Origin: Neisseria montereyensis
GTDB lineage: Bacteria > Pseudomonadota > Gammaproteobacteria > Burkholderiales > Neisseriaceae
DNA length: 64,000 bases
NCBI RefSeq assembly: GCF_024834045.1
Contig: NZ_JANUXW010000003.1
Coordinates: forward strand, 62,001 to 126,000
Direction of reading: 5' to 3'
In this document: positions 1 through 12,889 of the stretch, in pieces
Numbering within the stretch: the stretch's first letter is position 1
How the letters are laid out: the number at the start of each line of letters is the position of its first letter
The notes under the pieces: generated by a model
Database searches by the model: none
Seen by the model: only the letters and a program-made list of their open reading frames with translations
Told to the model about the DNA's origin: nothing
Position numbers and translations under genes: made by a program

Positions 1-412
1 GCGGTACCATTGGCTGTTGCTGTTGCTCGGCTTGTTGCTGTGCCGCAGCGGCTTGTTCGGCTTCAAGCTGTTGAATGGCATATTGGATGGCATCGCCTTC
101 TGCACGAACCAGTTGGTCGTTATTGAAATACAGGGTTAGCGTGCGTTGTTCGGAAACAATGCCGTTACGCGAAGTATTGTATGTGTAGTCCCAGCGGTCG
201 TTATGGAAGGGGTCGCGTAGTAGCGGGGTGCCTAATAGCAATTGAACCTGATCGCGGCTCATGCCGGGTTGTAAAGAGGCAACGGCACGGGCGTCCAGTT
301 CATTGCCTTGAATCACTTTCAATTTATACGAGGGGAAATTGGATACGCGCTCGGCAGAGCAGGCCGCCAAACCCAACAGGGCGGCCATGGCAAGACATAA
401 TGGTTTATTCAC
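1..412 (-). CDS. bamE: BamE (SmpA/OmlA) outer-membrane assembly lipoprotein, 3' part cut by window edge
   Basis: Lipoprotein subunit of the BAM complex that inserts beta-barrel proteins into the outer membrane. The visible 137 codons start with a GTG at 410-412, preceded by AAAGGT. That start gives a short hydrophobic signal peptide ending in a lipobox (LGLAAC), so the Cys near residue 18 should be lipidated. The SmpA/OmlA core follows: the LQPGMSRDQVQLLLGTP segment, the DRWDYTY motif and a TLYFNNDQLV strand, then a Gln/Ala-rich tail. The stop codon lies outside the window. It is divergent from fur, the arrangement I associate with other Neisseria. An internal ATG exists but would remove most of the signal peptide. 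Confidence 0.93.
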   Translation of the reverse strand, partial: MNKPLCLAMAALLGLAACSAERVSNFPSYKLKVIQGNELDARAVASLQPGMSRDQVQLLLGTPLLRDPFHNDRWDYTYNTSRNGIVSEQRTLTLYFNNDQLVRAEGDAIQYAIQQLEAEQAAAAQQQAEQQQQPMVP

Positions 413-564
413 AAGTTTTACCTTTCGTTTGATAGTCGTAGCAGGCTTCAGGCATCAGTATAACAAAGAAATCGGAAGATTCTACCGATATGATGCGGTA
501 CTGTCTTGATGTGGGCGGCTTTATAGTAGCGATTGTCCGATTTTGTACGGGTTTATATATATAG

Positions 565-587
565 GATAATTGAAAACCTTTATTATC
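565..587. promoter_or_regulatory. Possible Fur-type inverted repeat upstream of fur
   Basis: GATAAT and ATTATC form an inverted repeat separated by 11 bases, in the bamE-fur intergenic region. The half sites match the ends of the classic Fur box but the spacing is longer than the 7 bases of the consensus. Autoregulation of fur is common; this site is only a candidate. Confidence 0.25.
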
Positions 588-657
588 TTGGTAGTGGGCA
601 AAGCTGTTAAAATTGCGTATTATAACGGTAATTAGACGACAAGGGTATGAACGCATT

Positions 658-1095
658 ATGGAAAATAATTTTAGCAATATCGCCCAATTAAAAGACAACG
701 GTTTAAAGGTAACCGGACCGCGCCTCAGAATTTTAGATTTGTTTGAAACACATGCGGAAGAACATTTAAGTGCAGAAGATGTTTACCGTATTTTATTGGA
801 TGAAGGCATCGAAATCGGTGTCGCCACGATTTACCGTGTTTTAACCCAATTCGAACAGGCGGGCATTTTGCTGCGCCATCATTTTGAAACGGGTAAAGCG
901 GTATATGAATTGAACAAAGGCGATCATCACGACCATATCGTTTGTGTGAAATGCGGTAAGGTTACCGAGTTTCATAATCAGGAAATCGAACAACTGCAAG
1001 ATAAAATTGCCGAAGAAAACGGCTATCAGGTGGTTGACCATGCTTTGTATATGTACGGCGTGTGTAGCGACTGCCAGCAAAAACGCAAACGTTAA
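658..1095 (+). CDS. fur: Ferric uptake regulator Fur
   Basis: Iron-responsive repressor that binds DNA as a dimer. The 145-residue product has the winged-helix domain in roughly residues 1-85. The metal-binding region follows, with a HHDH segment at 90-93 and two Cys pairs, C96/C99 and C136/C139, as in structural-zinc Fur proteins. I chose the ATG at 658 because it gives the usual neisserial N-terminus (MENNFSNIAQ) and the usual length; an in-frame upstream ATG at 613 adds 15 unrelated residues. AAGGG lies upstream. The gene is divergent from bamE and followed by a DUS hairpin. It is the likely regulator of the heme island at 12-20 kb. Confidence 0.97.
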   Translation: MENNFSNIAQLKDNGLKVTGPRLRILDLFETHAEEHLSAEDVYRILLDEGIEIGVATIYRVLTQFEQAGILLRHHFETGKAVYELNKGDHHDHIVCVKCGKVTEFHNQEIEQLQDKIAEENGYQVVDHALYMYGVCSDCQQKRKR

Positions 1096-1117
1096 TCTCG
1101 TTTGATTGTAAACTTTT

Positions 1118-1151
1118 TTCAGACGGCCTTGATATATTGGGGCCGTCTGAA
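1118..1151 (+). terminator. DUS inverted-pair hairpin after fur
   Basis: TTCAGACGGCC and GGCCGTCTGAA form an 11-bp stem with a 12-base loop, 22 bases after the fur stop codon. Confidence 0.75.
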
Positions 1152-1175
1152 TATTTTTATAGGAAGCCGTTGGGT

Positions 1176-1922
1176 ATGGAAATCCCTTTTTTATATGATG
1201 ATACAACCGCTTTCCCCGATGTTTTCGAGGCTATTGAAGAGCGTGACGGTTTCGTGGCTATTGGTGGCAGCCTGAGTGCGCAGCGGTTGTTAACGGCGTA
1301 TAAGCAGGGCATTTTCCCATGGTTTTCGGAAGGTGATCCGGTGTGTTGGTGGGCTTTGTCGCCGCGTACGGTGCTGTATCCCGAAAAATGCCATATCGGC
1401 CGCTCATTACAAAAAACACTGCGCAATAAGCCTTATTTGGTCACCGTGAATCAGAATTTCCCGGCCGTGATTGCCGCTTGCGCCGGTGTGCGGCGGCCGG
1501 GGCAGTCCGGTACATGGATTACCGAAGAGATGCAACAAGCCTATATCGGCCTGCACGAACTCGGCCATGCCCATTCTTTTGAATGTTGGTATCCCGATGA
1601 AAATGGGGTGTTGAATCTGGCCGGCGGCTTATACGGTGTGCAAATCGGGCGGGTGTTTTTCGGCGAATCAATGTTTGCGCTTCGGCCGGATGCGTCAAAA
1701 ATTGCGTTTGCATGTGCCGTACCTTATATGGTTGAGTGCGGGATTGAAATCATAGACTGCCAGCAAAATACCGATCATCTGGCCCGTTTCGGTTCGGAGC
1801 TGATTGCATTTGAAACGTTTCAGACGGCCTTAAATGATTTAACGGATAAAGCGTTAGATAAACCTATCGGTTCGGGATGGATTGCACAAAGTAAAATAGT
1901 GCTAGAGGGGCCGTCTGAATAA
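1176..1922 (+). CDS. aat: Leucyl/phenylalanyl-tRNA--protein transferase
   Basis: Transfers Leu or Phe from aminoacyl-tRNA to N-terminal Arg/Lys of proteins, marking them for ClpAP degradation (N-end rule); cytoplasmic. The 248-residue length is normal for the family. Family motifs are clear: the WWALSPRTVL segment and the GGLYGVQIGRVFFGESMF core near residues 148-165. The ATG at 1176 is preceded by AGGAAG; an upstream in-frame start at 1137 would lie within the fur terminator. The last codons (Pro-Ser-Glu) before the TAA are contributed by a DUS, so the uptake sequence forms the C-terminus. Confidence 0.96.
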   Translation: MEIPFLYDDTTAFPDVFEAIEERDGFVAIGGSLSAQRLLTAYKQGIFPWFSEGDPVCWWALSPRTVLYPEKCHIGRSLQKTLRNKPYLVTVNQNFPAVIAACAGVRRPGQSGTWITEEMQQAYIGLHELGHAHSFECWYPDENGVLNLAGGLYGVQIGRVFFGESMFALRPDASKIAFACAVPYMVECGIEIIDCQQNTDHLARFGSELIAFETFQTALNDLTDKALDKPIGSGWIAQSKIVLEGPSE

Positions 1923-1960
1923 AATAATCAGAGTTTTTGTAAGATAAGATTATGGATACA

Positions 1961-1989
1961 AAAAGAGGCGGATATTATCCGCCTCTTTT
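1961..1989. terminator. Rho-independent terminator between convergent aat and pyrG
   Basis: AAAAGAGGCGG and CCGCCTCTTTT form a strong stem with A and T runs on either side, so it can act in both directions. It is not DUS-based. Confidence 0.9.
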
Positions 1990-2012
1990 ATTTGCCTGTT
2001 ATTTTATAAAAC

Positions 2013-5428
<3,416 letters not shown>

Positions 5429-5452
5429 AAAGTGAGTTTCCTTGTTGTTATG

Positions 5453-5485
5453 GCCGTCTGAAAAATGGAATGGGTTTCAGACGGC
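5453..5485 (-). terminator. DUS hairpin after mnmA
   Basis: An inverted DUS pair with an 11-base loop between the mnmA stop and the fadD start. Confidence 0.7.
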
Positions 5486-5517
5486 TTCAATACATTATTT
5501 ATTATTTGTTGGGGGTT

Positions 5518-6618
5518 TTATTCGGTCACAATCACCGGTTTGTCGGTGGCGGTAATAATGCCGCCGCCTAAGCAGATATCGCCGTCGTACAATACGGCGG
5601 ACTGTCCGGGGGTAACCGCCCATTGGGGTTCGTCAAATAGTAATTCGGCGCTTTCTTCATCGATATAGCGCAATTCGCACGGCGCATCGGCCATGCGGTA
5701 GCGGGTTTTACAGGTATAGCGGCCGGGTTTGGGGCGTTCGGGCAAGGTCCAGCTTAAGTCGTTCATGGTCAGGCTGCGGGTGTAGAGCAGGGGGTGGTCG
5801 TGCCCTTGAACGACAATCAGTTGGTTGGCGGGCAGGTTTTTTCCGGCTACAAACCACGGCTCGCCTGCGCCGCCGATACCTAAGCCTTTGCGTTGGCCGA
5901 TGGTGTAAAACATCAGGCCGAGGTGTTCGCCTACTTTTTTGCCTTCCGGCGTGATCATGTCGCCGCTGTCGGTAGGCAGGTATTGTTGTAGAAATTCGCG
6001 GAAAGGGCGCTCGCCGATAAAGCAGATGCCGGTACTGTCTTTTTTAGCGGCGGTTGGCAGCTCGGCTTGGGCGGCCAAGCGGCGGACTTCGGGTTTTTCC
6101 AAATCGCCGAGCGGGAAAATAGCGCGCTCAAGCTGATAGGGTTTCAGACGGTAGAGAAAATAGCTTTGGTCTTTATTGTTATCCAGGCCTTTCAGCAGAT
6201 AATGCACGCCGTTGCGGATTTCTTTGCGGGCATAGTGGCCGGTGGCGATAACGTCCGCACCTTCTTCGATAGCATAGTCGAGAAAGCATTTGAATTTGAT
6301 TTCGGCATTGCACAAAACATCGGGATTAGGTGTGCGTCCGGCCGAATATTCTTTTAAGAAATAGGCGAAAACATTGTCTTTATATTCGGCGGCAAAATTC
6401 ACGATGTCGATGTCGATATCGAGAATATCGGCCACGGAAATGGCATCAAACGAATCTTGTTTGATGCTGCAATATTCGTCGTTGTCGTCGTCTTCCCAAT
6501 TTTGCATGAAAACGCCGCGCACTTGGTAGCCTTGTTGTTGCAGGAGGTATGCGGTAACGGAGGAATCGACGCCGCCGGAGAGCCCGACGATGATATTGTG
6601 TGGTTCGGATTTGTGCAT
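5518..6618 (-). CDS. mnmA: tRNA-specific 2-thiouridylase
   Basis: Adds sulfur at position 2 of the wobble uridine in tRNAs for Lys, Glu and Gln, using ATP and sulfur passed from IscS through Tus-type carriers. The 366-residue protein opens with the PP-loop SGGVDSS near residue 14. The two catalytic cysteines are in NPDVLCN (near 103) and STGICFIG (near 200). The C-terminal beta-barrel domain is complete. The start [16 protein letters not shown] is typical. Confidence 0.97.
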   Translation of the reverse strand: MHKSEPHNIIVGLSGGVDSSVTAYLLQQQGYQVRGVFMQNWEDDDNDEYCSIKQDSFDAISVADILDIDIDIVNFAAEYKDNVFAYFLKEYSAGRTPNPDVLCNAEIKFKCFLDYAIEEGADVIATGHYARKEIRNGVHYLLKGLDNNKDQSYFLYRLKPYQLERAIFPLGDLEKPEVRRLAAQAELPTAAKKDSTGICFIGERPFREFLQQYLPTDSGDMITPEGKKVGEHLGLMFYTIGQRKGLGIGGAGEPWFVAGKNLPANQLIVVQGHDHPLLYTRSLTMNDLSWTLPERPKPGRYTCKTRYRMADAPCELRYIDEESAELLFDEPQWAVTPGQSAVLYDGDICLGGGIITATDKPVIVTE

Positions 6619-6897
6619 GGAAATGAAAGCCGCGTGGGTTGGTTTTTCAATAGAAAACCGTGAAACACGGCTGTTGTATGTTTACCAGAATTTTCAATTA
6701 TTTGATTTTACCATTTTTAGTATGTATTGCGTCAAACACGGTTTGATTGTGTTGGAGGGTATGGTTTGGCGGATGTTTTTTCAGACGGCCTGAAAGATTG
6801 CGGTAATTTGTGTACAATAACCGGTTTGCCCGATACCTTTCGGTTCGGCAGTTTCGGGCGGCAGTAATCGTTTATCTATACAGAAAGAAAAAATTTC

Positions 6898-7281
6898 ATG
6901 TTTCGTACCATGCTTGGTGGCAAGATACACCGTGCCACTGTAACCGAAGCCGATTTGAATTATGTCGGCAGTATTACCGTTGACCAAGATTTGCTTGATG
7001 CGGCAGGTATCTACTTGAATGAGAAAGTTCAAGTGGTGAACAATAATAACGGCCAACGTTTTGAAACCTATACCATTCCGGGAAAACGCGGCAGCGGTGT
7101 GATTTGTTTGAACGGCGCGGCGGCACGCTTGGCTCAGCCGGGTGACGTGGTGATTATTATGTCGTATCTGATGATGAGTAATGAGGAAGCGGCCAAACAC
7201 GAGCCGAAAGTGGTTTTGGTGAATGAAAATAATCAAATCCGTGATATTATTCGCTATGAACCACCGCATACCGTTTTATAA
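6898..7281 (+). CDS. panD: Aspartate 1-decarboxylase, pyruvoyl-dependent
   Basis: Converts L-aspartate to beta-alanine for pantothenate and CoA synthesis. The 127-residue proenzyme has the self-cleavage site Gly24-Ser25 (YVGSIT), where Ser25 becomes the pyruvoyl group. Length and the [11 protein letters not shown] segment fit the family. No other pan gene is nearby. A DUS hairpin follows. Confidence 0.97.
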   Translation: MFRTMLGGKIHRATVTEADLNYVGSITVDQDLLDAAGIYLNEKVQVVNNNNGQRFETYTIPGKRGSGVICLNGAAARLAQPGDVVIIMSYLMMSNEEAAKHEPKVVLVNENNQIRDIIRYEPPHTVL

Positions 7282-8214
<933 letters not shown>

Positions 8215-8234
8215 TATTTAAATAAACCAAGATA

Positions 8235-8265
8235 AAGGCCGTCTGAAAAGGTTTCAGACGGCCTT
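8235..8265 (+). terminator. DUS hairpin after kdsA
   Basis: AAGGCCGTCTGAAA and its exact complement form a 14-bp stem with a 3-base gap. Confidence 0.8.
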
Positions 8266-8309
8266 CATGCTATTGAGGTTACCGTGTGTAATCAGCGCCT
8301 ATATTGATT

Positions 8310-8338
8310 TGTAGAGGCGGATTGAAATACCCGCCCGT
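8310..8338. repeat. Solitary, diverged REP-like element at the 3' end of recB
   Basis: Matches the arms of the inverted repeat at 41562-41701 except for a few substitutions and one extra base. It begins TGTAG and then has a CCGCCC-ending imperfect palindrome. It ends one base before the recB stop codon. Confidence 0.6.
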
Positions 8339-8339
8339 A

Positions 8340-11300
8340 TCACGACGACGGCACCCATGCCGACAGCCAATCGCTATCGATATCCCAAGACCAAATACCA
8401 TTGCCGCTGCCGTCTAATCCGCGCAAAAACAGATAGCGCACGGAAATACGGGGCAGGGCTTGGCCGCGCGATTGGAAATGGCGGGCGACGGCAATGGCAT
8501 AAATGAGCGCCTGTAAATAATAATGGTGGTGGGCAACGGCTTCGTCCATCGCTTCGGGGGTGTAGTCGGCGGCGTTGTAACCCAAATGGTTGGATTTATA
8601 GTCGATAACGGTAACGAGGCCGTCTGAATCTTGGCAGGTCATATCGATAAAGCCGTTTAAAAAGCCTTTCACATCTTGAAAATCGAGCAGTTGCGAGGCT
8701 TGGATACAGGCTGCCGATAAACCGGTTCGGGCATCGGCAAACCATGCCTGCAAGGGTTTGAGGGGGAAATCGTTTAAATATAATGTAAAGCCCATTTCGG
8801 CCAAACGGCGCTCGGGCGGTATCACGGCCAAGCTATTTTGGCTGCGGTTGCCTAACGGGGTGAGGCGGGTATGGTCGAGCATATTTTCTACGGCGGGCAG
8901 CCATATCGGGTCAAAGCCGTAGCGGTCGAGCACATGGGAAACGGTTTCGTGTTGCTCGGCGGCAGGCGCGGCGAAATCAAAGTTTTCTAAAATTTCATGC
9001 AAACAGATACCGGCTTCGGCACCCTTTGGAAAATGATAGATATCGTTACCGTCGGTGGGTTCGGCCGTCTGAAAGTCGGGTAAATCCGCCATCCCGCTTT
9101 CGGCGGCATCAATGGCCGGTTGCAATTCTTCGCGGGCATCGTCGTTGCGGCTGAGGGTGTGGCGGCTCAGGCCGGTAAAGCTGGTGTGGCGGATGAGTTC
9201 AAACGAACGCGGCGGAATGGCGAGCGCCTGATAGTGGCCGTCTGAAGCATGGCCGTTAGTATAAACGGCTGTTTGGGGCGGTGTTTCGAGAAAGGCAAAG
9301 CTTGCGGCTTGCGGCGATGCTTCAAGAAAACGCTGCCAATTTGTTCTGAGTGTGGCCATTTCGGCGGCGGCTTTGCCGGTTTTTTTGGCGGTGGCATAAA
9401 TTTCTTCGGCCTGACTGCGGTTTGTGTCGGGGCTTCCGGCCAGCAGATAGGCGAAGGTGTTGAAACGGGTATCGTTGCAATAGCCGGCATAGATAACCAA
9501 TTGCTCTTCGGCGCGGGTGAGCGCTACATAAAGCAGGCGCAGGCTTTCGCTGAGGTTTTCGTCGGCAATCTCGTCGTTGTCGCTATCGCTGCGCTGATGT
9601 TCGGCCAATAATTCGGTGTGCCCGTCGCGGTGGATAATCTGCCAGCCGTCGTTGCGTCTGGCGGGGGCATCCCACACAAACGGGCAGTATACCAACGGAT
9701 ATTGCAAACCTTTGGCTGCGTGCATGGTTACGATTTTGACGAGGTTTTCATCGCTTTCCAATCTGAGCAGGTTACTGTCGCCCGCTGCGCCGCCTTCGTG
9801 TGCCGTCTGAATTTCTGTGAGCAGCCATTGGTGCAGGGCGGCTGGGCTGCGGCTTTGTTCGTCTTCTTCCGCCAGCCTTTCGATGATTTGATGGTAGTTG
9901 GTGAGGCTGCGTTCGTTATGTTGTGCTAATAGGTGCGTTTCAATGCCGTGTTGTGCGGAAAAATACTGCATAGCAGCATAAACGCCGGATTGCTGCCAGA
10001 TATCGGCGGCGGTTTGGGCGGAGGCTATCCATGCCAATAAGGCGGCTTCGTCATGGTTGAGGGCATACAGTTCGGCGGCGGTTTGGCGGAACAATACGCC
10101 GCTGAGAACGAACCTTAAAGGCTCGGTACGCTGCGGTTGCAGCCAGAAACCGATAAGGGCGGCTATGGCTTCGGCTTCGGGCGAAGCAAAAACCGATTCG
10201 CGGTGGAGCAAAACGCTTTGGATACGGCGTTTTTTCAATTCGGTCGCAATCATGCTGCCTTCATTGTGGGTGCGTACCAATACGGCAATCTGCCCGGATT
10301 GAATCGGCACGGCATCACTGTTGCCGTTTTTGCGATAGGTGAGGCGGTTGGCTGCCGCTTCGTTGAGGGCGTGGGCGATTTCGTCGGCGCAATAGGCGGC
10401 GGCGCGTTGGCGCAGCATGTTTTTATTGGCGGAATCGTCTTCGGCCTGATTGATCCAGCGTATTCTTATCGGCGCTTCGGTATCGTTCAGACGGCCTGTT
10501 TCCCGGTTGGCTTTTACATCGGTATAGCCGATGCCGTTTAATACGAAAGGCTGGTTTTTTTGTTGGAATATGGCGCCGATACCGTGAATTAAATCGGCAT
10601 GGCTGCGGAAGTTGGTGTCTAGGGTATAGTGGGCATCAGCATCGCGGGCGGCCTGCAGATAGGCATAAATATCGGCACCGCGAAAGCTATAAATCGCCTG
10701 TTTGGGGTCGCCGACCAAAAACAAAGGGTTGCCCTGCCGGATAAACAGACGGCTGAAAATTTCGTATTGCAGCGGGTCGGTATCTTGGAATTCGTCGATG
10801 AGTGCGGTTTTCCAATTCGCGGCAACGGTTTGCGCCAATTGCTCGCGCTTTGGGCTTTGGGTGAGGGCGTGGTGGACATCCAATAATAAATCGTCGAAAT
10901 TGCGTTCGCGGCGGTTTTGTTTGTCTTCGCCTAATGCGGTGCGCACATATTCAAGCAAATCAAGATGTAGTGCGGTGAGTGCGTCTTGTTCGCTTTGTTC
11001 GTATTTGTGAATGGCTTCGCCCAAAAGCGCCAGATGGTTTAAGCTTTGGTATGCTTCATCGCTAACCGCTTTACCTTTTTTGGTTTTTTCGGTTAGCGCC
11101 TGAGTGGCAAGCATGGGTAGTTTTTCATGATACGACGGTATCGTATCGCTTGCATCGGCTTTTTGCAGGTTGGCAAACAGTTTTTCAAATGTGTTTTTGC
11201 GGTAGCTGTTGCCGTTTAAGGCGGGGTGTATGCGCCAAAAGGTTTCGGTATATTCCGCCAGCTTGGGTCGGGTGGTTTGCCAGATGGTTTGCAGCGCTGC

Positions 11301-11984
11301 ATATTCTGTTGCTAAATCTACTTTAGGCCGTCTGAATTCGAGATAGGGGCGGCCGATAAAGGTTCGGATATGGTTTAAAGCGGTTTGCGGCGTTTCATGG
11401 TGTTTGAATACCAAGGGCGCGAGAATAGGGCTTTCGGCAACTTTCTGGCGCCAAAAATCTTGCGCGGCAATCAGCATGCGTTCGTGGGTTTCTTCGGAAA
11501 GTGTCAAATCAAAAGGTACTTGGCAGAGAAAGGCATAATCGCGCAGCAGCCTTTGGCAGAAGCCGTGTATGGTATAGATGGCGGCATTGTCAAACCTACT
11601 GATGGCGGCTTTCAGGCGCACAATCAGCCGCTGCCGGCTTTCTTGTGCCAATGCTTTTTGCAGCAGTTCCAGCAGAAACGCATCCCCCTCATGATGCTCG
11701 GCGCAATAATCACGCAGGCCGTCTGAACCGCCTGCGTCATCTGTTTTTTCCAATGCCAATAAAACATTATCCAAACGCGCCCGCAAACGGTTTTTCAATT
11801 CGGCAGTGGCCGCTTTGGTAAAGGTAACCACCAACACGCTTTCTACCGACATTTTTTCCAGCACAATCAGGCGGGTGAATAATGCGGCGATGCCGTAGGT
11901 TTTGCCGGTGCCGGCGGAGGCTTCCACAAGGTTGGTGCCTTCAATCGGCACATTGAGGGGATGGAAAGGTTGCATGTGCTGCAT
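8340..11984 (-). CDS. recB: Exodeoxyribonuclease V (RecBCD) beta subunit
   Basis: Helicase-nuclease subunit of RecBCD, which processes double-strand ends and loads RecA. The 1214-residue product has the UvrD-type Walker A motif EASAGTGKTYG near residue 20, the Walker B motif DEFQDTDP near 400 and GDPKQAIYSFRGAD near 425. A motif IV-VI region (VTMHAAKGLQYP, LLYVALTRAEEQ) follows. The C-terminal RecB nuclease motif VIDYKSNHLG is near residue 1130. recC and recD are not in the window. The start is uncertain: two in-frame ATGs lie at 11984 and 11975, neither with a good ribosome site. DUS copies occur inside the gene. Confidence 0.95.
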   Translation of the reverse strand: MQHMQPFHPLNVPIEGTNLVEASAGTGKTYGIAALFTRLIVLEKMSVESVLVVTFTKAATAELKNRLRARLDNVLLALEKTDDAGGSDGLRDYCAEHHEGDAFLLELLQKALAQESRQRLIVRLKAAISRFDNAAIYTIHGFCQRLLRDYAFLCQVPFDLTLSEETHERMLIAAQDFWRQKVAESPILAPLVFKHHETPQTALNHIRTFIGRPYLEFRRPKVDLATEYAALQTIWQTTRPKLAEYTETFWRIHPALNGNSYRKNTFEKLFANLQKADASDTIPSYHEKLPMLATQALTEKTKKGKAVSDEAYQSLNHLALLGEAIHKYEQSEQDALTALHLDLLEYVRTALGEDKQNRRERNFDDLLLDVHHALTQSPKREQLAQTVAANWKTALIDEFQDTDPLQYEIFSRLFIRQGNPLFLVGDPKQAIYSFRGADIYAYLQAARDADAHYTLDTNFRSHADLIHGIGAIFQQKNQPFVLNGIGYTDVKANRETGRLNDTEAPIRIRWINQAEDDSANKNMLRQRAAAYCADEIAHALNEAAANRLTYRKNGNSDAVPIQSGQIAVLVRTHNEGSMIATELKKRRIQSVLLHRESVFASPEAEAIAALIGFWLQPQRTEPLRFVLSGVLFRQTAAELYALNHDEAALLAWIASAQTAADIWQQSGVYAAMQYFSAQHGIETHLLAQHNERSLTNYHQIIERLAEEDEQSRSPAALHQWLLTEIQTAHEGGAAGDSNLLRLESDENLVKIVTMHAAKGLQYPLVYCPFVWDAPARRNDGWQIIHRDGHTELLAEHQRSDSDNDEIADENLSESLRLLYVALTRAEEQLVIYAGYCNDTRFNTFAYLLAGSPDTNRSQAEEIYATAKKTGKAAAEMATLRTNWQRFLEASPQAASFAFLETPPQTAVYTNGHASDGHYQALAIPPRSFELIRHTSFTGLSRHTLSRNDDAREELQPAIDAAESGMADLPDFQTAEPTDGNDIYHFPKGAEAGICLHEILENFDFAAPAAEQHETVSHVLDRYGFDPIWLPAVENMLDHTRLTPLGNRSQNSLAVIPPERRLAEMGFTLYLNDFPLKPLQAWFADARTGLSAACIQASQLLDFQDVKGFLNGFIDMTCQDSDGLVTVIDYKSNHLGYNAADYTPEAMDEAVAHHHYYLQALIYAIAVARHFQSRGQALPRISVRYLFLRGLDGSGNGIWSWDIDSDWLSAWVPSS

Positions 11985-12143
11985 GGTTTTGAAAGGCCGT
12001 CTGAAAAGGTTGGAAAGGAAATGCGGTGTGATAAGGTATATGTTACTGCCGTTATCAAATCAAGTGATTTTATCCGAGTATGTGATTATAAACCACTTCA
12101 GACGGCCTAATGTGTGATTGAGTGGATATAGAAGCGCATAAAC

Positions 12144-12178
12144 AAAAAGCCGTCTGAAAAAGATTCAGACGGCCTTGA
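12144..12178 (-). terminator. DUS hairpin after hemO
   Basis: AGCCGTCTGAA and TTCAGACGGC pair across a 5-base loop between the hemO stop and recB. Confidence 0.7.
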
Positions 12179-12194
12179 TGATTCGTATTTAACT

Positions 12195-12797
12195 TTATTT
12201 AGCAGGTGCTTCTGCGCCTTCAGGCAAACCGAAGATTTCGCGCAAGATCACTTTATAAAAAGCAAACGCTTCTTTGGCGCCTTCGATGGCTTCGTCTTGA
12301 GCGGCTTTATCCAAACCGAGTTGGTTTAAATAGCCGACAAATTCGCGCCAGTGTTGACCGCGGCCGTCGGGATGGGGTGCCAGATGGCGGGCGCCGTTTT
12401 CTTCGTTAAAGTTTAATTTTTTCGCATCTTTAAACAAGAATGCCGCGCCCAGATTGGAACCTTCGGCGCAATAAAGCCAGCCGATGGCTTTATTGCCGGT
12501 GGGGTGGGGCAATTCGCCAGAGAATTGATAAGGCTCGCTGTCTAAATCTTTCAAATCTTCTACAACGGCATCGTGGCGCGCCATATAAGCCAATTGCGGG
12601 ATGGCTTTGTTTAAGGCTTCGTCTTTATAAATGCTGTCGACGATTTTATGAAACACGGATTGCAATTTTAAAAATTTAATATAATTTTCATTGTTTGAAA
12701 ACGGTTCGACCGACATCACTAAATTATCAACACTGTCGTGAGTGGTGCGGTTTTCCTCTTTTAAACGTTGTGCAAACGTTTTTGTTTCTTCAGTCAT
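12195..12797 (-). CDS. hemO: Heme oxygenase HemO
   Basis: Opens the heme ring to release iron, biliverdin and CO; cytoplasmic. The 200-residue protein resembles neisserial HemO rather than cyanobacterial HO. The likely proximal heme ligand is His20 in NRTTHDSV. The flexible distal helix carries the Gly pair in AEGSNLGAAF near residue 115. It lies last in a minus-strand set hpuA-hpuB-hemO, 92 bases after hpuB, so imported heme is degraded by the same unit. A strong hairpin at 12820-12863 sits in the gap and may uncouple its expression from hpuB. Fur control is likely but no clear box lies directly upstream. Confidence 0.95.
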   Translation of the reverse strand: MTEETKTFAQRLKEENRTTHDSVDNLVMSVEPFSNNENYIKFLKLQSVFHKIVDSIYKDEALNKAIPQLAYMARHDAVVEDLKDLDSEPYQFSGELPHPTGNKAIGWLYCAEGSNLGAAFLFKDAKKLNFNEENGARHLAPHPDGRGQHWREFVGYLNQLGLDKAAQDEAIEGAKEAFAFYKVILREIFGLPEGAEAPAK

Positions 12798-12819
12798 TTT
12801 GTTTTCCTTTTTAAATTGG

Positions 12820-12863
12820 GGCTTGGGATTTTGAGTCAGGTTTCCAACTCAAAATCCCAAGCC
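12820..12863 (-). other. Strong hairpin between hpuB and hemO
   Basis: Two perfect 17-base arms (12820-12836 and 12847-12863) with a 10-base loop. Read on the minus strand, the bases after the stem are CCAATTTAAAA, without the T-run of a normal terminator. It is not DUS-based. It may partially terminate hpuB transcription, or protect or process the mRNA. Confidence 0.8.
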
Positions 12864-12889
12864 GGCATATTTGCAAGGGCGCTATCTAA

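Noticed and set aside
841-1206. A 121-residue minus-strand reading frame across fur and aat
   Set aside because: It lies antisense to conserved fur codons, has no ribosome site and no recognisable domain; a shadow of the real genes.
11385-11726. A 113-residue plus-strand frame inside recB
   Set aside because: Antisense to conserved recB sequence with no family match; typical shadow frame. The same holds for many others, e.g. those antisense to pyrG, mfd and the giant dehydrogenase.
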